A stretch of DNA of 64,000 bases from Agelas oroides. Taxonomy: Eukaryota; Porifera; Demospongiae; Agelasida; Agelasidae. Made by a program: the position numbers and the translations under genes. This document shows, piece after piece, positions 23,101 through 34,960 of this stretch (the stretch's first letter is position 1; each line of letters starts with the position of its first letter). The notes beneath the pieces are model-generated. The model was not told the DNA's origin, made no database searches, and worked only from the letters and a program-made list of their open reading frames with translations. The DNA is taken from NCBI GenBank assembly GCA_949130485.1, contig OX422183.1, forward strand, positions 7,468,636 through 7,532,635. The letters run 5' to 3'.

Positions 23101-24560
23101 TTCCTGTTCTGACATGCTGTACTGCACCCCTGTTCACTAACAAGGTATCTCACAATGTCCACATGACCCTTACGACAAGCCACAAGCAGTGGAGTATCAC
23201 CTTCCCACCTGTCCTCACTCTCTGGATCACAGTGGTATTGCTCTACTAACCTCCTGGTCATGTCCAACCAGCCATGGTGGCAAGAGTAGTGGAGGACAGT
23301 TTTACCATCGATACCCTTGGATATGCAAGCTGCACTGAAGTTTTTTCCAGTTACAAGGATTTCAGCCACAGCTAAATACCCAAGTCTACAAGCCTCATAT
23401 AGTGGAGTATCACCATTCCTGTTCTGACATGCTGTACTGCACCCCTGTTCACTAACAAGGTATCTCACAATGTCCACATGACCCTTACGACAAGCCACAA
23501 GCAGTGGAGTATCACCACCATTGCCTCTAATTTCTGGATCACAGTGGCACTGCTCTACTAACCTCCTGGTCACGTCCAACCAGCCATTGTGGCAAGAGTA
23601 GTGGAGGACAGTTTTACCATAGTTACCCTTGGATATGCAAGCTGCACTGCAGTTTTTTCCAGTTACAAGGATTTCAGTCACAGCTAGATGCTCTGCTCTA
23701 CAAGCCTCATGCAGTGGAGTATCACCTTCCTTGTTCTGACATGCTGTACTGCACCCCTGTTCACTAACAAGGTACCTCACAATGTCCACATTACCCTCAC
23801 GACAAGCCACATGCAGTGGAGTATCACCACCATTGTCTCTACTCTCTGGATCACAGTGGCACTGCTCCACGAACCTCCTGGTCACGTCCAACCAGCCATG
23901 GTGGCAAGAGTAGTGGAGGACAGTTTTACCATAGATACCCTTGGATATGCAAGCTGCACTGCAGTTTTTTCCAGTTACAAGGATTTCAGCCACAGCTAAA
24001 TACCCAAGTCTACAAGCCTCATGCAATGGAGTATCACCACCATTGTCTCTACTCTCTGGACCACAGTGGTACTGCTCCACCAACCTCCTGGTCATGTCCA
24101 ACCAGCCATGGCGGCAAGAGTAGTGGAGGACAGTTTTACCAAAGATACCCTTGGATATGCAAGCTGCACTGAAGTTTTTTCCAGTTACAAGGATTTCAGC
24201 CACAGCTAAATACCCAAGTCTACAAGCCACATGCAGTGGAGTATCACCACCCTTGTTCTTACATGCTGTACTGCACCCCTGTTCACTAACAAGGTACCTC
24301 ACAATGTCCACATGACCCTTACGACAAACCACATGCAATGGAGTATCACCTTCCCACCTGTCCTCACTCTCTGGATCACAGTGGTATTGCTCTACTAACC
24401 TCCTGGTCACGTCCAACCAGCCATGGTGGCAAGAGTAGTGGAGGAGAGTGTTCGCGTTCCAGTTGTCCCTAACATTTGTAGGGTCTTGAGGTAGCAATCT
24501 TTGGACTTCAACTACATCTCCTTTACGACAAGCGTGCAGTAACTTGCTGGACTCAGTCAT
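20151..24560 (-). CDS. Ankyrin-ROC-COR-death-domain protein (ROCO family, DAPK-like without kinase), copy 1, main exon
   Basis: One 1470-codon exon; the start MTESSKLLHACRKGD has an in-frame TGA three codons upstream. Residues 1-780 are about two dozen ankyrin repeats of two alternating kinds (GDTPLHVACR/VDIVRYLVSEQG and KTVLHYSCHHGWLDVTRRLVEQ). A ROC GTPase-like domain follows: P-loop GNPAAGKST at about 795, DLAGQ at about 853, and VVGSWADK at the G4 place where TKxD/THxD-type motifs are usual. A COR-like domain spans about 960-1290, and about 1383-1468 resembles a death domain. The order matches DAPK1 without its kinase. Predicted cytosolic signalling or immune-sensor GTPase; ligand unknown. 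The exon ends at a donor (CCA|GTAAGT), so a 3' exon is expected. Its tandem paralogue is at 44569-48975. Confidence 0.88.
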
Positions 24561-24756
24561 CTCTATTCAACTACTGTCTGCTGCTAACAATTACATGTTT
24601 CTGTATTCCAGCTAGTGGGAGGCTGAAGGAGTGGCTCAATATTCCATCAATAACATGTTGCTAGTCTCCTACAGATCTACGTAGATGGAGAAAAAAAACG
24701 GAATATCGAGATCCAAACAAAACAAAACAACAAACAACAAACAAAAACAACACACA
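24561..24756 (-). promoter_or_regulatory. Upstream region of ROCO copy 1
   Basis: Nearly identical to the upstream region of copy 2 (48976-49157), including an A-rich run with AAACAAAACAAAACAA. Both genes therefore kept the same proximal promoter after duplication. No TATA box or start site can be fixed. Confidence 0.45.
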
Positions 24757-25146
24757 GCAAAAACAACGGCATGAAGTTCATACCAAAAGAGTATGATCTT
24801 CATCCCAACGAGTTTCATACCTATGGTATGAATTGAGCGAGTATGACTTTCATACTTTCTGCGGTACGTAGTTCGTACCGCGGATGTGAGAAGACGTTCG
24901 TCATACCGAAGCTGCGTGTGAAGTTCATACCGCGCGGCGTGCTATCGCAAACGGTGTTTATTAGGTCAAAGGTCAAGAGAGTCGGTGGAAGGGAAATCTA
25001 TTTATGCGTTTAAGAAATTTTATATTCTGCATGATCGATCGATGCGCTGCATGGCAGTGATCCCCATATCTCAAGACAGATTTCTTATGCAGGTAAGTCG
25101 ATAGCTGATATGAGACATTCTGTCTACTTAGACAGAGTAGACTAGA

Positions 25147-26955
25147 GTTAGAAACCAGTTTGAATGTACTGGTAGAGTGGAGTTGATTGATGCCTAGTTT
25201 GTCCTATTTGAAGTAGTTTTGGTCTCCTTGGTTTGAAAAAGCTAAGGCGATTGACCATTGATTTAGTGGTATAAACTACATTTTCCCAGTTTCCACGTTC
25301 CAGTCCAGCACAGAGTAGACCAGAGTTACAATTTGATATTCTGAATGTACAGGTAGAGTGGAGTTGATTGATACCTAGCTTGTCCTATTTGAAGCAGTTT
25401 TGGTCTCTTAGGTTTGAAAAAGCTAAGGAGATCGAGCATCGATTTAGTATTCGGTCGGGTGTAAACTACATTTTCCCGTTTCATTCCAGCACAGAGTGTA
25501 CCAGAGTTACAAACCAATTTGATATTCTGAATGTACAGGTAGAGTGGAGTCGATTGGTGCCTAGTTTGTCCTATCAGAGAGTCGGTAGACTCTGTATATA
25601 GGGATGGCGCGGACACGCAATATATACAATACTTAACAAAAGCCATGAAACTCAACCACGAACACGTTTTAAGCTCAAAGAAGTGCCCAGCGTACATCTT
25701 CGAGTGATTTTACAACCAGAAAAACCCACAAGCTTTCCGAAAAGCATCGTGGAAGAGAGTTAAACACAAGAGTGCGTGGTAGCAAAAGTGCCATTTTCTT
25801 CTCATCATGATTTTGTTCAACAATGATAACTGACAAACGGTTTAAGTACTCACCGTCATTTATACACGAAATGAATGCTCATCAAAGCGCGCAGGTCCAC
25901 GAACACTCAGCGTGTTGATAACTCAGACTGAAATTATACTAGCTGTTCACAGTCACACTAGCCTGCTGTCCGTTGCTGTGGGACGCCATTTTCTGTCCGT
26001 GTACGCATGCGCACACATAGTCTCGTTCCCAAACCACTAACTGTTGGGAACAAGACTGGTACTCACCTTTGAACTATGCTGCAAGTATTGACCTGGGATA
26101 AAGGTCTGGGAACGGGCTACATTGGCTAAAGCTATACAGCTGGGGACATAGACAGCAAGAAAGGCCTGATCCTTCACCTAGCTTTGCAAACCAATTGTCA
26201 CTCTGGTGAGACTAGGTCTGGTCCAGACAATCTACGCTGTGGGGCAGAGTATATTATCTATGGTTTAGTCTTTCCCTCCAAATTCACGGGTTGTGATTAC
26301 ACAGGGCCATGCTTGAAAAACTAACCATCACATCGTAACTGAGGAAGACTAGCAGTCAAAAAAGTTCAGAAACAAGACTTGAAAAACATTAAAAATGGAA
26401 AAGGATATAGAGATGGCATGCCAAAAAGTATGGAAACAAGATAGGGATGATATAAAAGTGAAGGCAAATATACAAAGTCCCATCCCTACTCTTTTTTACA
26501 GTTTCTTAGTGTAACAAAGATGTAGGGATAGATGGGGCTTTGTATATTTGCCTTCACTTTTATATCATCCCTATCTTGTTTCTATACTTTTTGGCATGCC
26601 ATCCCCATATCCTTTTCCATTTTTAATGTTTTTTAAGTCTTTTTGAAGTAGGTTTGGTCTCTTAGGTTTGAAAAAGCTAAGGCGATCGAGCATCGATTTA
26701 GTATTCAGTGGGGTGTAAACTCCATTTTCCTGTTCCATTCCAGCACAGACTGTACCAGAGTTACAAACCAATTTGATATTCTGAATGTACAGGTAGAGTG
26801 GAGTTGATTGATACCTAGTTTGTCCTATTTGAAGTAGTTTTGGTCTCTTAGGTTTGAAAAAGCTAAGGCGATCGAGCATCGATTTAGTATTCGGTTGGGT
26901 GTAAACTAGATTTTCCTGTTCCATTCCAGCACAGAGTGTACCAGAGTTACATACC
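25147..26955. repeat. 182-bp tandem satellite, about four units, split by an insertion
   Basis: Units hold TTTTGGTCTCTTAGGTTTGA, CGATCGAGCATCGATTTAGT and CCAGCACAGAGTGTACCAGA. Two and a bit units lie at 25147-25572 and nearly two at 26642-26955; the composite foldback sits between them. The open frames on the minus strand here are just this satellite translated. Confidence 0.8.
25573..26642. mobile_element. Composite foldback element, copy 2
   Basis: Starts TCAGAGAGTCGGTAGACTCT, shares GGGATGGCGCGGACACGCAA-type sequence with 16604-18241, and ends with a tighter foldback (26361-26642, arms of about 125 bases holding TTTTTGGCATGCCATCC). It has inserted into the 182-bp satellite. Confidence 0.75.
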
Positions 26956-27068
26956 GTATTTGGTATGCCGTTTTTGGTATGCTCAGTGTAAAAAGCGAAA
27001 TCATACCTATTTTGGTATAACTTCATACCGTTGTTTTTGCTGTGCATGTTTTACAAATCTACATAATA

Positions 27069-27209
27069 GTTAGACGCCGAGACCAAGGGAACTACGCGAT
27101 TTAGAAACACGAGGGCCCGAGGCTGTAGCGTCCCGAGCGTAGCGAGGGCGCTACTAAGGGCCCGAGGGTTTCTATAAATCGCGTAGTTCCCATTGGTCGA
27201 GGCGTCTAA
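27069..27209. mobile_element. Short foldback repeat (141 bp)
   Basis: GTTAGACGCC and then AACTACGCGATTTAGAAACA on the left pair with their reverse complements on the right, around a GC-rich centre (GAGCGTAGCGAGGGC). Confidence 0.7.
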
Positions 27210-27332
27210 CTTATTTAGAGTATAGCAACAGCTATAAATATGACGCAAAGTCACTGAAAACGATGGATTTTGACGAAACTGTAGTGTTTCAGCTCTCAAA
27301 CGGTGCAACGTCAACGGCGACGAAGTCATGCA

Positions 27333-27596
27333 CCTATCAATGTTATGCCCCACAACCCCCCTACCGGGCCATAGTGAGGCAAGGTGGGGATTTGACAGAT
27401 TAAAATTTCAATTGCCCCTATAGTGGGGTAGGCCCTGCGATCAAATCCCCTCAATGAAGGTGGGAGATTACTGGAGATTCGTCCTCAGAGGTATTCAAAT
27501 TCCCAACTATAGGGGCATCCTCTTCAGTCAAATCCCCACATAATCCCCATCATTTGCCCCGTAGGGGGGTGGTGGGGCATAACATTGATAGGTGCA
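27333..27596. mobile_element. MITE with TGCACCTATCAATGTTATGC ends
   Basis: Terminal inverted repeats of about 40 bases (TGCACCTATCAATGTTATGC then CCCAC). A TCA trinucleotide on both sides may be a 3-bp target duplication. Interior AT-rich with pairing CCCCTATAG/CTATAGGGG. No coding frame. Confidence 0.7.
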
Positions 27597-27599
27597 TCA

Positions 27600-28165
27600 C
27601 ATCGAACGGCGGTCTCCCGCGCCGACGAGCGCACTCGACGGCACACCACGCCCACCATAGAACTGTTGGATTCCGGGAATCACCACTCCCACTAACGAGC
27701 TCCACTTTTATCCAAGACACCGCCGGGCCTTGCGCTGCAACGAAGACACGGCTGATGCGCTGCTAAGTGTCTCTGACAGTCTGTAGTAACCGAAAAACCA
27801 GTTACACACTACTACATGAGGCTGTGGTGCCAACACAGACAGAAGAATATTACAGACGCCAACAGACCTAGCTACAGCCACAGAAATTTCTGCACTGGCT
27901 AGCTAACCTGCTTAATTCAGGAACTTGAAGTGAGGAAGAAAGACGGTTCAAAGTTCAACCTCAATGTCCATCATGCAGCTGCGCTGTTTACACCTTGTAT
28001 TTATTGTTTGTATGCAATAACAATCTACAGTTTTGTAAAAACAAATTATTGTTGATAATGTTTGCTATTATTGTTTACAGGACATTCTGTAGGAGGTAAC
28101 TATCAGGTCTGATAGTTACCTCTCATTGACCAATCAAATTACTAGAAATGAGTTAGCTGTACTCT
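27600..28165. other. Unassigned DNA between transposons and the duplicated flank
   Basis: No gene seen. A hairpin GAGGTAACTATCAGGTCTGA and its partner (about 28090-28123) stands out. This stretch is missing from the sister block, where the deletion runs from inside the TIR element to about 28165. Confidence 0.5.
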
Positions 28166-28510
28166 AAAATACCGGTAGCAGAGGAGTGGGTGACTCACCT
28201 AGTCACTGCATAGCTCCTAAGGATCAAATGACTTCCCCCCCGGGAGAAAATGACTCCCCTAGTATATATTTGTAAACCTGCACACAAGCTACTTTTGGGA
28301 ATAATTTCCTTGCCTCAATGCTTTAATACACTGTTGTTATACACTGCAATAACTACTTGGTTAAAGTACCCTCACAGAGTGGCTACTCCAGTTTCAGGGC
28401 TCAATGAACTGGAGAGTATATACTATGAAAGGAATTTTAACAATGTGAAACCATCATCCAGCACCCCCCTCACAATTCCATCAAGCTTCATTAAGCATTA
28501 AGAAGCAAAG

Positions 28511-28560
28511 AGCTAGCTCAGACACTTGTCTGCTATAGCAGACAAGTGTCTGAGCTAGCT
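28511..28560. repeat. Perfect 50-bp palindrome (25-base arms, no loop)
   Basis: AGCTAGCTCAGACACTTGTC then TGCTA is followed at once by its exact reverse complement. The sister site (49545-49585) has lost the central nine bases. It could extrude as a cruciform. Confidence 0.95.
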
Positions 28561-28839
28561 ATAGCTAATGCACATGTATACTGCTTCTTATAATAGGTCC
28601 ATCTGCTGGCTATTATCTGGTTCCATAACTATCCATCATCCCCCTCACAATTCCATCAGGCTTTATTAAGAAACAAAGCTATAAATGAGATGCTGGTGCG
28701 TGCACGCACACAGAAGCCATCAGGTAGACTTTGTGCTCTCAGATGCACTTATACTAAACTACCTATTCCTGAGATATAGTTTAGTATCAAACATCTTTGT
28801 TACATCCATTTATGTATATGTTCCGCCAAAGTGTAGCCC

Positions 28840-29270
28840 GTATATGTGTAGCCCAACCGTTGACCCGTTGCACAACTGGATATACGGTTGTGCAACGGGT
28901 CATCCTGTTACATAACCGGATTAGATTTTTGCTGGAGCGAGAGTTTGGCTACGCGAGACTGCAATGGAAGCTTTTGAGCGTACATGTACATCAGTTCTAC
29001 TTCCCCCGTTGACAGGAAGCACATTATTCAAGGGAACTGTCCAGTTGCACCACATGGGGTAGCTTTCAGACCATCCGGTTGCACAACTGGGAGCTTTCAG
29101 CCCACCCGGTTGTACAACCGGGTACCTTTCAGACCGTCCAGTTGTACAGCCAGGTAACTGTGCCTCATACAAAATGTAGGTTATGCATCCGGGCAGCTGG
29201 CTATGTAACCAGCTGTCCAGTCGAGTAATTAGCATCTGGTTGCACAACCAGGTACGTAAATTACGCATCT
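28840..29270. repeat. Cluster of short inverted words built on CGGTTGCACAACTGG
   Basis: At least eight words such as CCGTTGCACAACTGG, GGTTGTACAACCGGG and CTGGTTGCACAACCAG lie in both orientations within 430 bases. The sister block keeps them (49865-50295). Each word is a small near-palindrome. Function unknown; possibly protein-binding sites or decayed element ends. Confidence 0.6.
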
Positions 29271-29313
29271 ATACATACCATACATGTATACATACACACG
29301 TACATTGTGTAGG

Positions 29314-29470
29314 TCACTCACTCCTAGAAGCCAGTGACCGTGGGAGTCACTTGCTCCTACGAGTGAGTGACTGGGAGTCACTGGCTCCTAGAAGGGTATG
29401 ACTGGGAGTCACTGGCTCCTGGAGGGTATGACTGGGAGTCACTGACAAGGGGAGTCACTCAATCCACATG
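29314..29470. repeat. 31-bp minisatellite, short allele (about 4 units)
   Basis: Units of GACTGGGAGTCACTGGCTCC plus TAGGAGGGTAT or variants. The sister locus (50335-50885) has about 16 units. Confidence 0.85.
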
Positions 29471-29643
29471 CATGACCGGTAATCTAATAAGCTTACCAAT
29501 TTTGATCGGAACAAGCAAGAACCCTATATAGAACACGCACGCACAGCGCGACTGTCCTGAAACGAGTGCAGAGAAATGGCTCCCTGCTGTCGCGGCCAGA
29601 CCAAATCTTGAGTCCAGGGTTGGGTCTGCGCACGAGACTAGCC

Positions 29644-30936
29644 TAGCCTCGTTCCCAGGCCTTCGCGCGTTCGTCGCTTGCAGTACGAAATAATTCGCTC
29701 AGAAGGCCTGGTCCATTTCATCACGTGATGCGTGCCGCAGCCGTAATTTTACGTCACACCAGATATGGCCACGCTGTGTTGTAGTAGTGATGTCAGAGTT
29801 TCCAAAAGTATGTAAATATTCTTCTACACAGGCCATTTCTCCACAATGTCTTAATGTATTCACATCAAATTTGATATAGAGGTTCTTTAGAGGCTTGGGT
29901 ATATTTCCTTGCACAGCTTTGTTAAAAATATCTGCCTCGATCAAAACTACACACAATTTTTTGTCACATCTCGCTACTTTTCTGCAAATTGTTGAAGTAT
30001 TAAGACATTTTGTGATGCTGCTCACAGTTACTTCAATATTCAACAAAGCACAACCAGTTCTGTATACTAGAGTAGTTGTCCAATGGGATGGTACAGGTTT
30101 TTGATTGGAACCTTGCTCCAACTTCCCCGGAAATGCAACTATTTATGGCCACAAAATGCCGTTTTTTAAGCATTTATCATGCCTAGTGCAAGGATTATAC
30201 TAGATATCTAAAAGCCACAACCTTCATTGGACTGAATAGGTACAGACTATCCTTCACAGCGAGTTTCGTTCTGATCGGGCTTACAGCGGCTTCCGGAAAG
30301 GTAGTGACCGGAATATTGCGCTAAAATGACGTAGAAAAAATTTGGCAAACCGGTTACATTTCGAAGACCGTACCGCTTGCTGTATTCACCCAATCTCATT
30401 GATATGGGTACCGTTGGAATCGCCATTTTATGCTCTTTTCGAAAATAAAGGTTGTTGTTGTGATAAACGAATTTTGATTTTCACCCCGACATCGCTAGTT
30501 GTAGCATTGGTTGCAGAGATAACCACAAATGGAGTTGGAAAGAACCTGAAACAGGTCACGCGCATACGATAGACTACAATAGTAAACTCGAGCTGAATAA
30601 TACGAGGAGCCGAAATCAGGTTTGACCTAGTAACACGATGTGGCCAAGGTATCTGAATATAGACGTCTACTATCCAGCTAAACATGGCAGCTTGTGCTCT
30701 TTCGCTGCAGAAACGTTTAGCACTTAGGTAAGTTCATACACGAACCATTACTGTGATCTCTGGGGGCCTCTTTCAACGCTAAACTGGGCTCTAGCTCATC
30801 TATGACATCATTGATTCCAGTAGATTGGTCGTGACGTAGCTGCGGCACACATCACGTGATGAAATGGACCAGGCCTTCTGAGCGAATTATTTCGTACTGT
30901 AAGCGACGAACGCGCGAAGGCCTGGGAACGAGGCTA
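29644..30936. mobile_element. Family F element, 1.29 kb, nested
   Basis: Ends TAGCCTCGTTCCCAGGCC; 9-bp duplication AGACTAGCC at 29635-29643 and 30937-30945. Arms of more than 100 bases (including CAGTACGAAATAATTCGCTC). It landed in the left end of the outer element. Its interior shares long stretches with the outer element (about 31660-32100), so the two are related. Confidence 0.85.
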
Positions 30937-31017
30937 AGACTAGCCTCGTTCCCAGGCCCTGCGCGTTCGTCGCTTGCAGTACGAAATTCGCGCAGAGGGC
31001 CGGGGCTCGTTGATCAC

Positions 31018-31651
31018 TAGCCTCGTACCCAGGCCGTTAATTAGGAAAAACGGCCTGGCAACTTCTCCGAGTTCAAACTGTTGACTTCCGCTGCACTGGA
31101 GTTGTCAGTACCAATCAGATTTCAGAACGCTTCACGTGACAGTTGTACAGAATTTTAATTGCGTCATAAATGCATCACAGTATTAATATACCCGTCCCGT
31201 GGTACCGCTAGCGCTTGGAATGACGCTTTTGTTCGAACTCCTTCCGTTGACTTGTGTGCAACAACTACAGTGCCTGCGGACAAAACGGATTCTTTATAAA
31301 AAAGGACCAGTTCGAGAGTAGCAGTGTCAGGTACTAGTTTAGTACTTACTGTCAGTCGGACACATCGACATCGGTGAGCGAGAGCGAGTCTACTGCAAGC
31401 AGTTCGTCTACAGATGACAAGTAAGACAGTAACCATCCAATATAAGCCTGTAACGAGTCTACTGGCAACAACAACGCGCTTGCACAATTACGAACAGTCA
31501 CGTGGCTACGATTAAATATCACATGCATTATCCAATATTCATGGCTTGTATGGGTGCAGCTGTAATCTTTTCACGTCACATCCGTATACAGTTTGAACCC
31601 GGGTAAGTTGCCAGGCCGTTTTTCCTAATTAACGGCCTGGGTACGAGGCTA
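31018..31651. mobile_element. Family F element, 634 bp, nested
   Basis: Ends TAGCCTCGTACCCAGGCCGT; 9-bp duplication GTTGATCAC at 31009-31017 and 31652-31660, both exact. It sits inside the outer element. The minus-strand open frame inside (31164-31487) has no recognisable domain. Confidence 0.88.
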
Positions 31652-32148
31652 GTTGATCACGTGATGTGTGCCGCAGCTTACGTCACGTCCATTCTACTGG
31701 AATCAATGATGTCATAGATGAGCTGGCGCCCAGTTTAGCGTTGAAAGAGGCCCACAGAGATCACAGTAATGGTTCGTGTGCGAACTTACCTAAGTGTTAA
31801 AAGTCTCGGCAGCGAAAGAGCACAAGCTGCCATGTTTAGCTGGATAGTAGACGTCTATATTCAGATACCTGGTCGACCCTGGATTTCGACTCCTCGTCTT
31901 CTTCAGCTCGAGTTTACTATTGTAGTCTATCGTACGCGCGTGACCTGTTTCAGGTTCTTCCAACTCCATTCGTGGTTATCTCTACAACCATACTCTCCTC
32001 TACTATCTATGCTACAACCAATGCTGCAACACGGCGCGGCCATATCTGGTGTGACGTAAAATTACGGCTGCGGCACACATCACGTGATGAACGAGCCCAG
32101 GCCCTCTGCGCGAATTTCGTACTGCAAGCGACGAACGCGCGCAGGGCC

Positions 32149-32477
32149 TAGTCTCGTGCCCAGACCCAACCCTCTCACGAGGAAAGGGTCTGGTGTCACA
32201 AGCCTGAATCCTTGGGCTTGCGGAAGTGTTGAAGCCTTGCAATTGTTAGTGTAGAATTACAAATTGATCAGTGTTGGATAATGAATCTCATAACACGCTT
32301 TGAGCGGTACGATTGAAGTACTTGTTCTCGCTTCCGCATTATTCCAATAAACGCTGCTCTGCGATTTCATTGGCCGCTCCAAGCTTCTGGAGCTAGCCCA
32401 AGCATTCCGACTTGTGACACCAGACCCCTTCTCCTCGCGTGAGCTGGGTGGGGTCTGGGCACGAGACTACGTAGCTA
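32149..32477. mobile_element. Family F subtype (TAGTCTCG ends), 329 bp, nested
   Basis: Left end TAGTCTCGTGCCCAGACCCA pairs with the right arm. CGCAGGGCC flanks at 32140-32148 and 32478-32486. The right end has eight extra bases, so one end is slightly altered. Confidence 0.75.
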
Positions 32478-33749
32478 CGCAGGGCCTAGGGAACGAGGCC
32501 GAGCTACATGTAGCACGAGACTACGTGTGCGCCATCGATGCACCCACGCGGTTTCAATGGTCGATGGCGGGAAGCTTGATGTTGTACCGCGAGGCGTCCT
32601 CCTCTTGTCTCTCACTAGGCGGGTTTCCATGGCGGGAGGTCGTGGTGCAGGGCCTGCCCGGATTCTCCTCCATCGAAGCAACTCAGAAGGCTGAAGCGCG
32701 GGAACTGTCAGGCGGGTTCCACTACAAGGGTAGCGCGTTGGTCGCTTCGCCATGCAGGAACAGGTTCATCCTGTGGTAAGTCTGCAGCTGTGTAGCTAGC
32801 AAAAGATAAGAGCAGGGCCTATTGAATACAGGATACACACCGTATGCATATTTAAAGTAACTTCTACTGTAGCCTAGTGTGCTCTATTTAGAATACAATT
32901 TCTAATCCCCCAACTGAACTGTACAATTGCAAATCGCCATATTATTACCTCTCCATTTCTTGTGACCGACGTGTGGTGCTAGCCTGACATTGCTGACCCT
33001 TTGCTTTTTTCCTGCAATTGATAAGATAGGTGATGCCAGACTAACCTCACGCATGCACAAGGGACTCTACCTTTATTTGTCTGTTTGTCCAGGTTTGCTA
33101 GGAGGGCGCCACAAATGTGCAAAGGCAAATTTAAAGAGCGTGTGTGTTTACTAGCAAGCAACTCTTCTAAGCACAATAGTTACATTCTTGACAGGCCTAG
33201 GAAGACTGACTTTCAGTAGAATATGGAGCAACGTAATAATGGACTTTCACAATACTCCAAGCAAAATCACAAGCATAAAATGCAGCACTTATGTGAGCAA
33301 TCATCTTTGAGCAAACCATTTCTTCATTGGAGAGTGCAGGGAGTTCAACCTAATGATACTGTTCTCAAACTCCTACTCAGGCATTATGAGGGAGATGTGC
33401 TGAGTTTGTTGGAGGTCTCCCTGGACACGAACCTCTCTCACAATGCTCTCAATTTGGTCCTGAGGGGCGTGGGCCCTGTGCTGCCTGACGTCTGCATACA
33501 GGAGGTTGGGAGTACTCATGTTGTGGTGCTGTTTGCTACTGCCTCCACTGTGTTCAGATTGGTACTACCACACCCTGAGGCTATCATCAAGGTAGACTGC
33601 CCTGATAATAGTATACCATAACATAGACCTTATGCAATTGACGTTAATGCTTTACGTAACATAAGCGTGAAACGGATAGTAGATGGAAAGTTTAATACTA
33701 TGCCACCATTTTTGAGTGGCAAAGAAAGAATGCAGTCCATGGAGTGTAA

Positions 33750-34157
33750 TAGTCTCGTCCCCAGACTACTTTTTGCCGAGCGAGAAAATAGTCTCGTGAA
33801 CTGCCTATACCGTTTTGGTTCCAATATTTTGAAACCACCATGACATCACGTCAGCTGGATTTGTGAATTCAAAAACCCTCTAGTAAACAGCGAACTCCAA
33901 GACTGCCTACTTGTACTCCTTTCGAAAGATATAATAGCCTAGTCTGTACACGGCAGCTAGGGTTGCCCGATCAACGTCCATTTCGCTGGTAAATCGTTGG
34001 CACGCAATATGGAATGCAATCTTCGATGACGTCAAGCGTTAAATTAGAAAAGAACAATGCGCCAGCATTCCGGCACACTTGAACGAAAATGGAATAAGCA
34101 GTTCACCAGACCCTCTTTTCCGACGGGTGCGAAAAATGCGGTCTGGGAACAAGACTA
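33750..34157. mobile_element. Family F subtype in NUP160 copy 1 intron 2
   Basis: TAGTCTCGTCCCCAGAC ends; 9-bp duplication GGAGTGTAA at 33741-33749 and 34158-34166. The same element at the same place in copy 2 (52581-52964) shows it inserted before the duplication. Confidence 0.85.
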
Positions 34158-34639
34158 GGAGTGTAAGTACCGGAGAGCAGTTTCCCTTCACTCGAGCCCA
34201 AGAAGTGATTTTATATTTCTACCCAGAATGCGCAGGGTCTGAACAGGACTGAAGCAAATAAGCTCACAAAGTGCTTCCTTACATTCCATTGACAGTGGTC
34301 TTTCTTGTCAATCAAAAATGGCGGCGTAGTATCTGGATTCCATCCACTGTCCATTTCACGTTTGGTTGCGCGAGGTACATGTACATGTATTGCATAAGGT
34401 CTATGACCCATAGTATATACCACAGTGTATCCATAGACTATCATCAAGTTAGGCTGTCCTGATAATAATCAACCTCCAATATTCTGTTAACCTCCATCTG
34501 TGTTCCTCTGTCATACTAGGACCCCAAGCTGGCGGTAGTGGGGGAGGGAGCCCAGCCATCTGTGCTTGCCTTTGCCAGCTCAGAAAGCTTCACAGGGTCT
34601 AACATGGCCACTGTTTTCAGCCAGCCTACCAGGTACTGA

Positions 34640-34960
34640 CTGATATACTAATAGCACCCTCTTTCCTTTTTCCTCCCCCCTCCTCCCACTGTCTCTCGAG
34701 CTCGCCTCTCTCTCCTTCTTCCCTCTCTTCCTGCTTTTACTTGCAATGTTCACGCCATAATTTCCTTTCCCCTCTGCCAATTTTCTTTCTCACTCCACCC
34801 TCCCTTCTTCTTACCTAGCCTCTTTTCCCTCTGCTTCCCTCCCTCTCTCCTTGTGGTCGTTGACATGATTTTCCTCCTCCCGCCTATTTCATTCCTCATC
34901 CTCCATTCTTTCCTTCCTCCTCACTTCTCCCTCCTTTTTCACCCTCCTGTCCCCTCTCCC
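34640..34960. repeat. CT-rich tract in NUP160 copy 1 intron 3
   Basis: Low-complexity pyrimidine run shared with copy 2 (53440-53760). It acts as an extended polypyrimidine tract for exon 4. Confidence 0.8.

Larger units (their letters stand above)
24757..27046. mobile_element. 2.3-kb TIR element with CACAGCAAAAACAACGG ends, carrying satellite DNA
   Basis: Inverted ends CACAGCAAAAACAACGG(C/T)AT followed by GAAGTT(C)ATACC on both sides. The interior holds many TCATACC words and tandem units of about 182 bp. It is interrupted by the composite foldback at 25573-26642. The left end alone survives in the sister block at 49163-49196. No transposase seen. Confidence 0.7.
29639..32512. mobile_element. 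Nested family F insertion upstream of NUP160 copy 1
   Basis: An outer element flanked by GCACGAGAC (29630-29638 and 32513-32521). It is interrupted by three further elements, each with its own 9-bp duplication (29644-30936, 31018-31651, 32149-32477). The sister block has the unfilled site at 51064-51072. The outer right end carries a few extra bases (CGAGCTACATGTA) compared with the usual CGAGGCTA. No transposase. Confidence 0.8.

Noticed and set aside
22400-24210. Many + strand open frames of 60-120 codons opposite ROCO copy 1, and likewise opposite copy 2
   Set aside because: They are antisense shadows of the ankyrin repeats and share their periodicity.
31164-31487. 107-codon minus-strand frame in the nested element
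   Set aside because: No transposase or other domain; lies wholly within a MITE arm and interior.
33223-33380. ATG-initiated frame upstream of NUP160 exon 2 (MEQRNNGLSQYS...)
   Set aside because: The phase from exon 1 and similarity to human NUP160 place the acceptor at CTACTCAG|G (33381), so the upstream part is intron read-through.
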